Shown: positions 11,581 through 24,916 of the stretch, piece by piece
Numbering within the stretch: position 1 is the first letter of the stretch
Layout: the number at the start of each line of letters is the position of its first letter
Assembly: GCA_963678705.1 (NCBI GenBank)
Contig: OY783218.1
Coordinates: 8,132,152 to 8,196,151 of the forward strand
Length of the DNA: 64,000 bases
Direction of reading: 5' to 3'
Origin: Panorpa germanica
Taxonomy: Eukaryota > Arthropoda > Insecta > Mecoptera > Panorpidae
Program-made: the position numbers and the translations under genes
Notes under the pieces: model-generated
What the model was told of the DNA's origin: nothing
What the model saw: only the letters and a program-made list of their open reading frames with translations
Database searches by the model: none

Positions 11581-12474
11581 ATTTATTACTATTAATTCTT
11601 TTGAGAATAACTGATAAATATAATTAAACTATGAATTTATTTTTCCTTTAATTTTATCTTGTTTTAAATACAAAAGATTTGGAAAATATTAATTTTATTA
11701 ATAATTATTTTTGAATCTGTCAGCAACACAATTTTGTTGAATAATTAATTACACAATCAATACAAGAAGCTCTCAAAAGATGTCGCTAAAGTAGTCTTTA
11801 AGTAAAGTGTACGACTACTAATGAAACCGTTAAATTAATTAAAGAGATACAAAAAGGAATGAAAAGGTAAATAAAATTAGATGAAAGTAAATGGAAGAGT
11901 TGAAGGCTGGAGCTTTCGAGCTTTCAAGCTTTGAAGTTCACGTACAGAAATAGATGTCGTCATTTACCTGACAAACAGCTGGGTTATTAACCCACGAAGC
12001 TACTATGGGTGGTTGCTACGTGTTTGGGGAATAACTCGCCCTTGTATCATGGGTTTGGGGGTGGGTTTGCAGAGTTGTCTATTGCTCACGTAGGAAATCT
12101 TAAGCTATAAGTTTAAGTACTTTATCGGAGATATTCCGTATTTATAAGATTGTAAAAGCTCTGGTTATTAAAGGAAGTGTTCACAGACTTTCTAATTTAA
12201 AGATAAATATAATTATAGTCAAAAGAAACCTCTGATTACAATTTATTTTACCATAAACTAATACTAACATAATATGTGAGTAGTAGGGTGTATCAACAAC
12301 AGCAGACTGTTTTGTTTTCTGAATAAAATGTAAAGTATCTGCAACATTTGTGATTTGGTTTATTTATAGTAAAAGTAATACTTTATGGATATACGTTTTA
12401 TGTATAAACGGGTCTTCAGAGTACAGTCCGTGAGCTGTATTTGTACTTGATGAAATTAAATTTCCCCCGTGATT

Positions 12475-12735
12475 TGAAATAAAATAAGTAAACATTAGTG
12501 GAGAAGTGAAAACGAAGAGAGAAGGCAGGAAGGATAGTGAAAAGATAATAGAGTGTTTGTCGAGAGGAGACAAGGAAGGCAAGAGGTGATAGATGAAGAT
12601 ACAGGCAATAAGGAATATAGTTTAGGAAGAATAGTTTAAGTTTAGTTTTAACTTTGAATTTATATGAAATGCATTAAGAAATATAATAATGTAGATTGTA
12701 AGGCCGAAAGGCACACAATTAATATAATAAATAAT
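12475..12735 (+). pseudogene. LINE 3' coding tail, polypurine family
   Basis: The plus strand reads KIIECLSRGDKEGKR-like before stops, then the family 3' UTR with TAGATTGTAAGGCCGAAAGG and CACACAATTAA. The same tail occurs at 55490-55538 and, inverted, at 22150 and 55569. 5' truncated; frame broken. Confidence 0.6.
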
Positions 12736-13040
12736 AATAATAATAAGTAAACATTTTTTGCACGTTCTTCTGGCTCTATTTTGTTGATAAAATGGCGACT
12801 ATTATATTTGAATTTAGTAATCTTTGAAGGCTGATAACCCTTCATTATAGTCCTCTTTACTCGATCAGATCAATTCTGCAATTAGATTCAGACAAACAGT
12901 TCGCTTATCGTATGTGTAAGCAATAAAATCTGATGTCTGATCTGAAAGGAGGCGGAGAACTGACTTGATCTGACAGTATTGGAAAACTATACTCTCATTT
13001 CTTTGTTTGCAATCAAATATTAAAAAGTACAGTAGCGTAT

Positions 13041-13216
13041 TTAGGTCAACATTTTGGAGTACACTTTCCACATCATATTGAAGATGTGTATGATTTTTTT
13101 GTCATGAAAAAGTTCATTAACAGTTCAGTTTCATCTCATCGGCTACAAATGACGGAACCACTCCACCTGTCGGAATACAAATGATGATAAAGTTGATGCG
13201 AACTATAATTGAAGTA
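13041..13216 (+). repeat. Dispersed repeat family E, copy 2
   Basis: Co-linear with 19383-19584: AACATTTTGGAGT, CATATTGAAGAT, TTTTTTGTCATGAAA, TCGGCTACAAATG, CCTCCACCTGTC-like, GATAAAGTTGATG.GAACT. Non-coding. Confidence 0.6.
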
Positions 13217-14446
13217 TAATCCAAATTGTTTACTTAGCATCCACAGGCGCAGAAGAAATTTTCCGTCCCTCTTTAAAACAATCATATGGAAAATAGAAAT
13301 ACATGCACATGTTAAACATATTCCTTTTTTCGAGCTTTTTTGTATTCACTCTGAATATGAACTGATCATATAAAAGGCTATACGATTATATATGTCAAAT
13401 TTTTAACGTAAAAGTAATACCTATGCAAAGTGGGGATAATTTCAAAATACTCAGTATCTATTGACACACATCTTAAAGTAAGATATTAATTTTTCAAACT
13501 GCGCGGTCGTTTATGAACGCCTTGTTGTATGAAAACCTTAAATCAAATTTATCTACTACGAACTATATTACACTCGCATTAATTGATATACTACGTTGGT
13601 TATGAAGTTAGAATTCTATTCCTCAGAGAACCCTTTAGATAATGTTTTGTTTTTGTTTTTCTTCAGGCAACACAGCGTGAGCGCAGCATGAGATATTGAC
13701 TCTTAAATATTATATGAGTCATATTTTCCTAGTACTACTGGTAATGGTGAAATAAAATAGTAATTCTCAATAACTTTAAGTTCTAGAACAAAGTCAAACA
13801 TTTTATTACTCCTCTCAATCCCTAAGGAACGTATGAAACAGTCTGGATGTTTGAGATCTTTCTTTAAAACTTGAATTTAAGTTTAATGTTTGATGTATGC
13901 AGCATAGCACAATCTAATGTTCGCAGGGTTCATTCAATAAGCGTTTGAAATTCGTACACGAACGCAAGCGCTTTCGGTTTACTGTCGGTAAATAGAAGAG
14001 ATAAAACCGTCCGAATATTTGCTTCAGATATATCCATGATACTGTCCTCACATGCGTTGACGACTATGACATTAAAACATAACCTACTATGCTCAGTATG
14101 AACGTATCTGAACGTTTATTACACGTAATTAACAATGTTTGCCAAGTATTTATGTTATAGTAAACAAGTAAATGTAATACACTTGTTCTAACTTAATAAA
14201 GTGAAATTTTTTTTTTATATTTTCAATACTACTGTAATTTATTGTTTACAATTCTTTCAATTTCTCTATCGTCTAAAAAGTTTATTATTGTTTATTTGAT
14301 GTTAGACAAGATGAAGTGAAAGGATGGACTGAAAGTGTAGGATTACAATATTATGTATGTAGATTATGAAATGTAATATTAAGGGTGAAAAAAGGATCGT
14401 GGTCTTAAAAAGTTCAGTAAATTATCAATAAATGTATCGAGCTTAA

Positions 14447-15092
14447 GGGGTTGGTAAGGTTTCAACCTTTTTTTTTATTTATTTATATTATTGTACAACA
14501 TATTAAGCTTATTTTGTAAAAAAAAAATTAAGTCTTCGCCTCTCTGGTCTGCTTTCGTGTTATTTTGAAACTTTTAAATGCAGTTTCTTACACATAGCTT
14601 TTTCAGAGTCGGTGCCCTCTCTAGCTCAAAATCTACTTCACAGATTCTTTTGAAATTTTGCACACTCTTTGTTTAACATACATAAATGCCGAGGTAACGC
14701 TGCCAATTTTGCCATTTTTTTCATGAAAAATCGGTATTTTGACTTTTAAGTGCTGTAAAAAATTAAAAAATCAATAAAAAAGAAAAATTCGACAGCGGTA
14801 CCTGTAGAAACTTATCAACTATTGAAATCTTTTTGGTTTTTCGATTTCAGAAACTCCAGTGATGAGTTATGAGTGGCACCACAATGTTACTTTTTTTGTG
14901 ACGTCTGCGAAGATTCGTTGTCAATGCCTCATTTCTTGATATTTATTTATGAAAACTTCAGAAAGTATTCTGTAAATGTTGTTTTATCATGTAGTTGTTA
15001 TAGAAATAATGATATATTAACTGTGTCGTCAAAAAAACATTATAGAAAATATGCTTCTTTTTTATCGTTTTGACCTTAGCCTCCTCCCCCAC
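14447..15092 (+). mobile_element. piggyBac-like MITE, family P1, copy A
   Basis: 646 bp flanked by TTAA on both sides (14443-14446 and 15093-15096). Ends are GGGGTTGGTAAGGTTTCAAC and, reversed, GTGGGGGAGGAGGCTAAGGT. A TTAA duplication is the piggyBac signature. The plus-strand open frame at about 14873-15073 matches a similar frame in copy B (51990-52202); it seems to reflect shared element sequence, not a transposase. A related uninterrupted target lies at 43729-43780. Confidence 0.85.
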
Positions 15093-15594
15093 TTAAAGAA
15101 GACTATGTTGATATATAAAGCGCTTTTTTTAAATAGTCACTAATAATCAAACTATTACAAAGATTACACGAACATTACAAAGGTGTAAGCCTACAGTTTG
15201 TGTTTATCGGTTTCTATATACCCATTTAAGTACATGGTAAAAAACCTACATGATATTCTTAACCCAGTCAAAGCTTTCTGGTTCCTGTTTGTTCACCATA
15301 TGCGATCAAATCGACTATGAAATTATTAATGATGGTGAAAAACATTTTCTTTCTAGTTTGTTACATCCATCAATAAATAAGCTTTTCTTTCAATAACGGT
15401 AATATAGATATTCAAATACGTTTCATTTTTTTTTCCAATTGGAAATGAACAGTTTTTCAATTTATATTTACGACCCCCACCCTGTTCTCCACGTCTTATA
15501 AAACCCCAGACCTCTTTATTTGCCTTGACTCAGCCTTTGCTCTTGAGCGCAGTTCATTATATATTTCATACATATATTTCTTTAAAAAAATAAA

Positions 15595-15601
15595 CATATA
15601 T

Positions 15602-15670
<69 letters not shown>
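15595..15670. repeat. (AT)n microsatellite
   Basis: AT dinucleotides with one TAAATA interruption. The minus-strand open frame of alternating Tyr-Ile here is an artefact of the repeat. Confidence 0.95.
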
Positions 15671-15674
<4 letters not shown>

Positions 15675-16834
15675 AGCACATGTTTTCATTCAATAAAATA
15701 CTAGATGAGGTACAGAAGACTGAGGCATGCCTTTATGCTTATTTTCGTATTCCCTTGCACTAAACTAACATGTACTCATGTATTTTTTCATATATAGTTA
15801 TTCATATATTTGTTTCCAATCGGGAAATTTATATTCATGAGAGTTTGTTTTATGTTTTGAGTAGTAGTCAACTGCAAAGAGAGATGGCAGTAGTGGTGGG
15901 TTATCGATAGAATCCTCAAAAGAATAATCATTCCGAATATAATTTTGAAACAATTTAAAAAACTTTTATATCGTGTTCAGATAAATATACAAAGAAATTG
16001 AAACAACTGTAAACAATAAATTACAGTAGTATTGAAAATATGAAAATAGTTTTTCACTTTAGAGACAGAGTTATGTAACTAATAAATTAATATAAGGAAA
16101 TATTCATATTTTGTGTTTAGCTGCTATACTCATACATAATATGTATTTGAATAATCCTGGCCGTAGTCCTAAATGTTTGATGATTCTATCATTTCATATA
16201 AAAGCTTTGTGCTCTCCACTTTGGGGGTACGTACGTTAACCCACTCCCTCTGCACCTTCTCACCCGCAGGAGATGATGCGTTATCAATCATGGTTACATT
16301 TTAAATGAAATTTACTTTAACAAAGGCAACGATACAATGGCTCGTAAAGGTTCGTTACGTCGTTTGATTGTATAATCTATCATACTCGTATCTGTAGAGA
16401 GATATTAATCTTAACATTTAAAAATATACAAAATCTAGTTACTTTGTTTTGACATATTGCTCTAATGCTAACAGAATATTCAATGTAAACTTGAAATTGA
16501 TTTTGTTACAAATTATTTATTTGTTTTTTATGTTTTAAGTGTTGTAATGTTATTTATTTATTTCAGTTTTCTATTTTTTAATCATTAAATAAATATTTTA
16601 ACCCAAGATATCTATTAAAATCGATTGCAAAGTTTCGACCATAGCTACTAACAAACACCATGAACGAATTATTTATTTTTTGTACTGTTTACGTAGAATA
16701 TTTTACAGATACATTACCGAAATTATAAGAAAGGTATGTAAAAATATGTTAAATTTCAGCTAATAATAAAATATAACATTTCGCAAAAATATTACAATAA
16801 ATAATATATAAAATATATCATATATTTTGAGACA

Positions 16835-17108
16835 GGAAACTAGTTTACCTGTTATAGACAATTTTTTATGTTAATATAATGTAAGATTATATAACAAAAG
16901 TTACCATTTGACGTAAATATTTCTGATATTAATGAAGCTTTTTATGCGAGATTACAAAATGTTACAGATTAAATTAATTAGTGAAAGATTTTTAATGTAT
17001 TTTGCATTCATTAAATAAAAATGTAACAGAATTATGTGAAATATCGGTAAATAATAAAACGTAGCGTTAAAAAAAACATAATATATTTAAATTGAAGTTT
17101 ACGTGTTT
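16835..17108 (+). repeat. Repeat family F, copy 2
   Basis: Same order of landmarks as 4667-4944: AATATAATGTAAGATTA, ATAACAAAAGTTACC, GCATTCATTAAAT, AATGTAACAGAATTATGT, ATAATAAAACGTAGCG, AAGTTTACGTG. Confidence 0.55.
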
Positions 17109-17414
17109 TTTTTTTTGGACAACATTACTTAAATTTTTTATGCAACATATTAAATAACGTTTGGAACATAATAGTATATTAAAAAATATATAACATATTA
17201 ATATACATATTTAGTTTACGTAAAAATATTTATAACATCAGACGGTTGTGACTACGTGCGATTCCCGAAGCATCGCTATTTTTTCTAGGGTTTGGTTTTA
17301 TTTTTTTTTTTTAATTTTCTGTAATACTACAACTTAGTATATATATACTTATCTAGTGCCTTACATTTCTATAATTACACGGTGTGGTAGAGATTGCTCC
17401 AATGAACAATTCTA

Positions 17415-17830
17415 CATGACTAGGTTACTAGGTCCGAGGGTTTAGTCCTGCGAAGTCTTCGAACATCATTACTATCAAGCAACATTTGCATCACAGCGAT
17501 GTTTTCGTGGTTACGAAGTCTCAATTCGTGCTTTGCTGCTATAGTTTTGATTTCTTCTCCGATTGTGCTAATCTTCAGGTCTCTATGTATGTCATCATTG
17601 CCGATATACCACGGTGCATTAACTATTCCTCGCAAAACTTTTATTTGTTTTGTATTTCCTTAATGTTTGATTTCTTGGTGCAACCTCAGAGTTGCACTCC
17701 ATACGTCCACACTGATTTTAGCACTTGTTTATATGTAAGCAGCTTGTTTTCAATGTTTAGTTCAGAGCGTCGCCCTATTAGCCAATACATATTTCTGTAT
17801 TTTATGTTTTAGGGTGTGGTTGTTATCTAA
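17415..17830 (-). pseudogene. Jockey-like LINE reverse transcriptase C-terminus, broken
   Basis: Reading the minus strand: YWLIGRRSELNIENKLL..YK..LK..WTYGVQL, then after lesions LRGIVNAPWYIGNDDIHRDL, then RRLRRTKPSDL just before the stop. These are the conserved C-terminal blocks of jockey-clade polymerases. A stop replaces the tryptophan expected after GVQL, and a second stop plus a frameshift follow before the LRGIVNAPW block. Only the last third of ORF2 is present, followed by 3' UTR toward 17330. Confidence 0.8.
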
Positions 17831-19382
17831 AATAATATGCTCTTATAATCATAAAATTTATAAAGCAGCTAGCTCACATATGGCTACAATACCAATAATA
17901 TCACCAGCTTTGTAGAAGCTCAACGGTGATAGGACTCAGCATCGGAAATAGTCCGACGTTAAGTAAATAACATTAATATTACATATAGACAGATTATTTC
18001 GTATGACATATGCTGTCACGGTAATTTCAATTGCATGCAATGTGAAAATGCATTATGACCAGTATAGCTTTAATGCAACTAATGCATTTTCAAGGAACTT
18101 ATAAAACATCTTCCTTAGTAACAACACAAAGATTACAATAACAGTCCTCCTTTCATAAACACACATCTAAAATTCCATTTCTCTTTGTACTAGATAACAT
18201 AAAGTACACCATTTCCAGCACTGTATTCAAGTAGTAAAGGATGCTTTATGGCAACGAGCAAGGACAAACAACTCGCAGCAGTCTTCTCGTATATCAGCAT
18301 GGACATAAGACTTATGTTAGAGGAAGTTGGAAATAGTTGAAACACTTACATATACTACACAAGAGGATAGTGGGGAGGATTGGGACACATAACACAAAAG
18401 CCAATTGCCCGTTTTACAGTAAATAAATAAATTTATTTATGTCCTTGGTATTCATGCAACTGTTTGCTTTCTGTAAAGGAGTTATTTTAAAATTTAAAAT
18501 TACGACTTGTAGAAAATTGCTGTTGTCTTAGAAGTCATAAAGTATTGCATTACACGGTGGATCGTTCAAGGTCTGATATTAATTATTACTTAATACAATT
18601 ACCGGATGCGGAACTGGTACAACTGGACGTAAAGATTACAATGCGATAGCTAAGAACTCTATTCTATATATTGGCAACTTCCTTCGGTGTTTCAGAAGCA
18701 AAGAGATAAAATCTTCTGCTGGTCTATTGATGTGACAAAAATAATTAATTAATTATCTTTAGATGTTATCAACACTGACTTTCCGTATAAGATCAAAATA
18801 GCTTCCGGCATTTACAAAGGTCATACACATTTCTTGGAACATCGTGATGACAAATACTGTTTTAAATTTAATTTAATTTTGATTAACAGACTCTGTACCT
18901 TCGGCACTTGTTATTAACCTCAAGTATTGTAACCTTGGAACGATTTCGGAGTTTAAAATAATGGCGAAATAGATTATCATTTACAATCAAAAAGACTTAA
19001 AAAATATTACCATATGATTGCTCACCCTTCTGAAAACTCTTTCATAAATATTTCCAAAGTAATCATTTCATAACATTTAACAAAAAATTTAAATATTTTC
19101 CTTAGTTAACATTTTATTAAAAAAGAAAAACAATCAGCTCCTATCTATAACCTCAATTAAGGCCTCACAATGCCATACAGTGATCAAGTGTTATATAAAT
19201 GAAGGTCCGTTGGTATTGCACTACTCCCCCAACGCAAGTCGTGTTCCGGGCAGTTGCTCATAAACCTCTTCCTTCATGTCGAGTTTACACACACGACAAG
19301 AACCGCACCTACCGCCCAGTTTGGTTTAAATACTTAAAAAATCAGTAGACAGCAGAGCCTGGCATACCTAACACCTCAGTAA
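17830..19382. other. Non-coding stretch
   Basis: AT-rich, without recognisable exons, RNA genes or terminal repeats on either strand. Confidence 0.5.
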
Positions 19383-19584
19383 ACATTTTGGAGTCATCAT
19401 ATATATTTGCTATCATATTGAAGATACATATGGATTTTTTGTTATGAAACAGTTCTTTTATAGTTCAGTTTCTTACAGTCGTTCATATGAAATGTCTCTT
19501 TTATCGGCTACAAATGGTGAAACCTCTCCACCTGTCGAATACAAATGAAGATAAAGTTGATGGGAACTATAATTGAAATGCACA
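19383..19584 (+). repeat. Dispersed repeat family E, copy 3
   Basis: Longest copy of the family; shares CATATTGAAGATACATATG, GTTATGAAACAGTTC, GTTCAGTTTC, TCGGCTACAAATGGTG, CTCCACCTGTCGAATACAAA and GATAAAGTTGATGGGAACTA with 13041-13216. Confidence 0.6.
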
Positions 19585-20321
19585 ATAGTGGTAGAAACGT
19601 TACCAAACAGGACACTGCATCAAATTGTTTAATGAGATACCTGGTTTATACACACCTTTCGTTTAATGGCCAAATACATAGATTTGCACCACGAAGCGTG
19701 TAGAAGTAGAACCCTTCTATCTGGTCATTGCATCTAGTGAATATTATACATTACATAAATGTGGAAAACGAGAGTACCATCCCAATTCTGATGTGGAAAA
19801 CGATACCCAATCCGCTAATCTGATGAGGAATCAAGGTGTTCTTATTTAATTTAGGACAAATGTCAATTCAATTAATATTCAACTATGCAATATCTTAGTT
19901 TCTTGTCAGGATGTTAAAGAATCACATAATTTGTTTAATACATTTATTTATAAAATAATAACGATGATAATAATACAATAAGGTTACAATATAAACGTTG
20001 GTATTTACTTTACAAATACAGAACATTGAATGAACAAACCATTTTAAGTTATAGTTAATATATACTCAGTCCTACATTAGTTTTCAGCTAGATTTAATAG
20101 GTTTATTTTTATTACTTTTGAGAATGCGTTTAGTTAATTTCGGTAAGCACATTCACGTATTCAATCAGTGGTTTAAAGTTTCACACATTTTAATTGCTTT
20201 AACCTTTGACTTGGTTTCCGTTCACAATATACACTTATTAATCACATTCTTTTACGACTTTTCTAGCTCGGGTGTTATAGTTATGATTACTTTGTATGCT
20301 CGATTTATTTTTATGACTCCA

Positions 20322-20847
20322 CATATATATGGAGAAAGAATGATGAACCTGAAAGTGTGCCCAAAATGTCTGTGACAGAGAAAGCTATATGTTCCTATTT
20401 GTTCTCTATGCGCATACATCGAAAGTGACAGTTGTCAAGTCAGAGCTGTATAGATATAATACGTGACAGTTGTTAAATATGACATTATATTGATGTAGAA
20501 TACTGTAGATATGTATAAATATAAATAAACTATATATAAATATAACTAAAAACGTGAGTTCTGTCCACTCCAAATATCACAGACATTTATGGCGTTCATG
20601 AGTATATATTTTCACTGAACGATCAATGTTTTACCGACAGACGAGCTTTGTACCAACTAAAGAAATATAATTTCTTTACATATTTAATGTTTATTATATC
20701 TTAATAGAATATTAATATTTATTCACTTTCGACGCATGCGCATAGAGAACAAATAGGAACATATACCTTTCCCTCTCGCACACATTTTGGACACACTTTT
20801 AATCTATATATAGGAAATATAGGCTATTCACACTCCATATATATATG
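20322..20847. mobile_element. MITE with about 110-bp terminal inverted repeats (family M2)
   Basis: The left arm (20322-20420) and right arm (20726-20847) are reverse complements over about 110 bp: left CATATATATGGAG...GTGCCCAAAATGTCTGTGAC...CTATGCGCATACATCGAAAG; right CTTTCGACGCATGCGCATAG and onward. A solo right arm lies at 56737-56860. The interior (20549-20690) is related to 36940-37078. No transposase. Confidence 0.7.
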
Positions 20848-22149
20848 CTCTAAGACTCCTATTGACACACCCTGTGGTTAGAATACACACTACTTTTTTA
20901 ATTAAAAATATAAAAATATTTCAATTTCTTTTAATATTATGTTCATCGTATCTTCATGAAATTCAAATTTGCATCAATTACCTCGATCCTGATGAAGCAA
21001 TTTTCATTTTCTCGTCAAGTATTTTACTTCCTGGCATTTTCCGTGTTTTTTTTAATATCTTCTGTTATTTTTAAAGTTTCCCAAGCTCTACTTTTCAGCT
21101 TTTAAAATCAAGCTTTCTACCCAATGTTATATAAAGGTATTTACAAACCTTGCGGGCATAAATTTCCATATTTCTGCTTCAGATTTAAGGATGGAATCTC
21201 GTCGTATAAATTCCAAAAGTTATTTCAAACGATTTTCTCCTTTTTTAAGTTTCCTTTTCCTTTTTTTTTTTTTTGTAAGAACACCCTCAGTGCTTTTAAA
21301 GACAATTCTAACATTTTGATGGTACAAATGTTATTTATTTGATTCCTATAGACACATTTGCTTTATTTTTCTTTAATTTTTTTATTTTAGGAAAAGCTCT
21401 CATGAGTTAAATCATTTTTCCATCAATTTCCCCCTAATGTTCCAAGATTTGTATCAAAACGATTAAATCTTTTTATTAACCTGTCAGTCTTTGCGGTCTT
21501 ACCATCCCATTCTCATCTCTTCCCTTCACTTCGCGTTTCATCCCTTTCACTTGCCCTACAGCCCTGTTTAATACAGATTAATATTAAATTTATTAATGAA
21601 GCGTTTTATATTCACTTTATTATGATCTAAACGGTTGAGTTAGAGCGAGACAACACTATGAGTGAACCAGAAACAACTTCATGTGGGTTGGGATAGGAAA
21701 TGGCGAGGAGAATGAGTTAAACAAGGTGCTTATAATACTCGTACATTGGGATTTGTAAATAAATGAGATATACTAAAGTTCTAAAGCTTTTGAGCTCAAA
21801 GATTCATATACTAAAGAAATGTGTTTAAAATTTATCATTTATAATATGCTCAAGTATTCATAATTGATATTGAAATTCTGATATAAAAAGTCGGAATCTA
21901 AAAAATGTACCGACATTAGCTTGAACTCTGTAGAGTGGAGAAATTAAATTCCTATTATTTTTACTTAAATATTTAATAAAATAATAACTAACTAAGCTGT
22001 AGAACGGACTTGACATTTAGATCCTTATTTAGTACTTTTTTTCTGACGTCATGCGTCATGAATTAGACTAGTGTGATATTCATATGTTTGTTGATATTTG
22101 TAAATAGAAGGTTAACCGTAAGTTGCATTCACTACTTTTTTTTATATTA

Positions 22150-22726
22150 TATAATCAATTGTGCACCTTTCGGCTTTACAATCTACATTCTTAATACATT
22201 TCATAGAACTTTAACTTAAAATTAAACTTAAAACTAGTCTAGACCTTTCTATTTCCAAAAGTACTTTTCTCTTGACCCTCTTCCTTCATTTACCCTAGTC
22301 CTCCGTCATTCTCATCGTTTCCTCACCTCTTGTCTTCTTTGTCTCTTTGTCACTACAGATTAAAATCACTTCTGGCGTTACTTTTCCTTCCTCGTTCCTT
22401 TTCTCTATCTCCGCCATCCACCTCTTCCCTTCACTCTTCTTTTTAATAACTGCCCAATATTCTTTTCGCTTGTTACCTTTTTCTCACATGAAAACTTAAT
22501 GTGCTCCAATGTTTCTATCTCCGTTCCGCACACCCTGCACATCCTTTTTCCTCGCTATTTACCCAGTATCTGTTTCCTCTCTCCTTGTTTCCCAATCTGA
22601 ATCTGGCAATCCTCATACTTTTTGTGTCTTTTTCTCTTAAGTATTGTGGTATCTCTCTCTTCCAAATCCTTTTATATCTTCTGTTGTAATTGCTCTTCTC
22701 AATTTTTTCCATTTTCTCCTGTTTGT
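22150..22726 (-). pseudogene. LINE 3' end, polypurine family, longest copy
   Basis: The minus strand encodes a lysine/arginine-rich segment containing MRIARFRLGNKERGNRYWV, then GCAGCAERR with the spacing of the C-x-x-C part of the LINE C-terminal zinc motif; further down is the KRWMAEI-like tail. The 3' UTR carries the TTGTAAAGCCGAAAGGTGCAC block. The copy is 5' truncated. It is flanked by an imperfect direct repeat of about 50 bp (22086-22135 and 22720-22769), a possible long target duplication. Confidence 0.7.
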
Positions 22727-22795
22727 TAATATTGGCAAATAGAAGGTTAACCGTTGTTGTATTTACTACAAATTTGATTGCCAATATTAACAAAC
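22721..22795. repeat. 18-bp perfect inverted repeat (hairpin)
   Basis: GTTTGTTAATATTGGCAA (22721-22738) is exactly the reverse complement of 22778-22795, with a 39-nt loop. It overlaps the right-hand direct repeat flanking the LINE tail. Confidence 0.85.
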
Positions 22796-23579
22796 AAAAG
22801 AATATCACACACATTCGTGGAATTTTGTATATAAAGAAATATGTATGTCTTGAAAGGTAGGCTGTCGTGTGTGTATTGTCCCAGATGTATTGCAAAAATT
22901 TTCTGTTTGCCTTATGATTGTTTTAATGTATACTGAGTCAGTTGCTTCATGTAGTCGTGTTGTGTTTAAGACAGTTTAAGATAGTTGTGTCTTTAATGTA
23001 AGGTCGCACTTGCACAACCTTTTTGCTATCAATATCACATACATTTTGGTACGGTATTGGTAGATAAAGGTTTGCCATGGTCTCACGTTTTTACACACAC
23101 ACACACACTTTCAACAGTCTATAATAAAGTGGTACTACACGATTCCACGTATTCGATATAATTTAATAGTAGTTAGAGGTTTGCACTGATGAGGCTTAGG
23201 CATATCGACGTTGGAGAGTAGATCCAATTAAAATGAATTATTAACATTTTCAAGCACTACAGAGTCACCAACAAACAAGTGCTCTAGAATCGACAAGTAC
23301 GTCGTTTACTTCCTATATTTATGAGAGAGGTGGGGGTGCGGTGAAGTGAGGTACTCGGTGAGGGGATGGCACTTGTCTGTATCTATCCACATAGATTAAA
23401 TTGTCAGCTTAATTCTATCATAGACATAAATCATTCATTATTTGAATTTAATCTACAAATTACTTGTATAACAGTAAAATGGGTAATATATTTTTGACAG
23501 ATGTGAGTACCTCGATCAGTGAAGATCAAAGTTTTCTGTAATGTTCATTAAGTGTAGAATTTAAATTAATAATTATTTA

Positions 23580-23643
23580 GGGGCCTATTTTGTAACTGCT
23601 TATCTGACGTCTGTTAACTTCTGACGACAAAATAGACCCCTAT
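23580..23643. repeat. Short inverted repeat, MITE-like (family M3)
   Basis: GGGGCCTATTTTGTAACTGC faces GACAAAATAGACCCC. The same terminal word occurs at 52857 and, diverged, at 22019 and 60085. It is a very short, internally deleted copy. Confidence 0.55.
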
Positions 23644-24881
23644 GTTTTTCAGTTACTTAATAATTAGCAGCTAATTTAAAATCCAAAAAATTATACAGAT
23701 ACATTATAATCCTTACACCTTTGACAAAATATCTAAACTTACGTATTACTCTTACTTCCGTATTACTTTTTACGGTAGAAGAAAGAAGGATAAATATATT
23801 TTGTGTTTAACAAGCGGTTGGTTTATTATTTTACCGTGTAGCAGCGATAAAATATTATTTTGAATTATGCCTAGCAAATGAATATCAAATTACTTACAAT
23901 TGCACGGACCGCACTTTAGCAATAACTGTTTTCTGTGTGTTAGACTTATTCCTTAAGGATTAGTTATTGTTTGGGCGTGCAGAAGGTAGATTTAGAAGTT
24001 TATGACTGAGATAATGACATATTTGCTAATTAAACGTTGTTGCGTATTGATCCTGCGTTTAGTTCCTCTTTAATTACCCCCTGTACCTCTCTTAACTCCT
24101 CAGGCAGAATCCTGGATCCTTGGTCCTTGTGTACGCAACAAATAAACTCAAACTTTTAATGAGAATTATTTTCTAAACTTTAATACATTTTTTTTTCTTT
24201 TATACTGAAATTCTAAACCTAAATAAAACATATTAAACTAGCGCTATATCTCTCAGTAAAACGACTTGGGTATAATCCTATTTGATAAAGAAATATGTTG
24301 TAACTTCGTCTTGCGGCTTAATTTTATTTTTAAGTTGCTGTAAGCTAATATAATGATAATTTTTGTATTTATTTTACCCAATTCTGCTATGAATTTTCCC
24401 ACTTACTCTATTACTTACATCTAACCCCATTCTATAATCTAGATTTTTTTAAATTCCAGTACTACTTCTCAAGAAATAGCTATTACACCATTTTTGAGCA
24501 ATAAAATTAAATGATAAAAGAGACATTCCTAATTGCAAAAGCTACGAAATAAACTTTTTAACATTTATGAAATAAACTTCAGCAGAAAAGAAATTCAATA
24601 TTTATTATTCGAACAAACATTAAAAATCGAATTTAAATATTATAAGAGTTGATAAAGTATTATATTAGAACACATCGAATTTTTCTTATTTTACAAATGC
24701 ATATTATTTCCTCGAAATGCCATTAAACCTTTAAACATTCAGACAGCATCAGCAATCTGTATTTCAAAAGAAAGTATATATTTCACAACCTTTAATACTT
24801 TTACATTTCCAGGATTATAAAAGTCACAATTCTTTTGTCAGACAATTCAAGGAACATAGCAATATCTCAAATATCACACAA

Positions 24882-24916
24882 AACGAAACGAAACAAAACA
24901 AAACAAAACAAAACAA
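24882..24916. repeat. (AACAA)n simple repeat
   Basis: AAACGAAACGAAACAAAACA followed by further AAACA units. Confidence 0.9.

Noticed and set aside
14873-15073. Similar 66- and 70-codon frames in P1 copies A and B (also 51990-52202) as a conserved small gene
   Set aside because: Both lie at the same place in two copies of a non-autonomous MITE; similarity is explained by common descent of the element, and the frames diverge at their C-termini.
15496-15693. Minus-strand frame of alternating Tyr and Ile
   Set aside because: Direct translation of an AT dinucleotide repeat.
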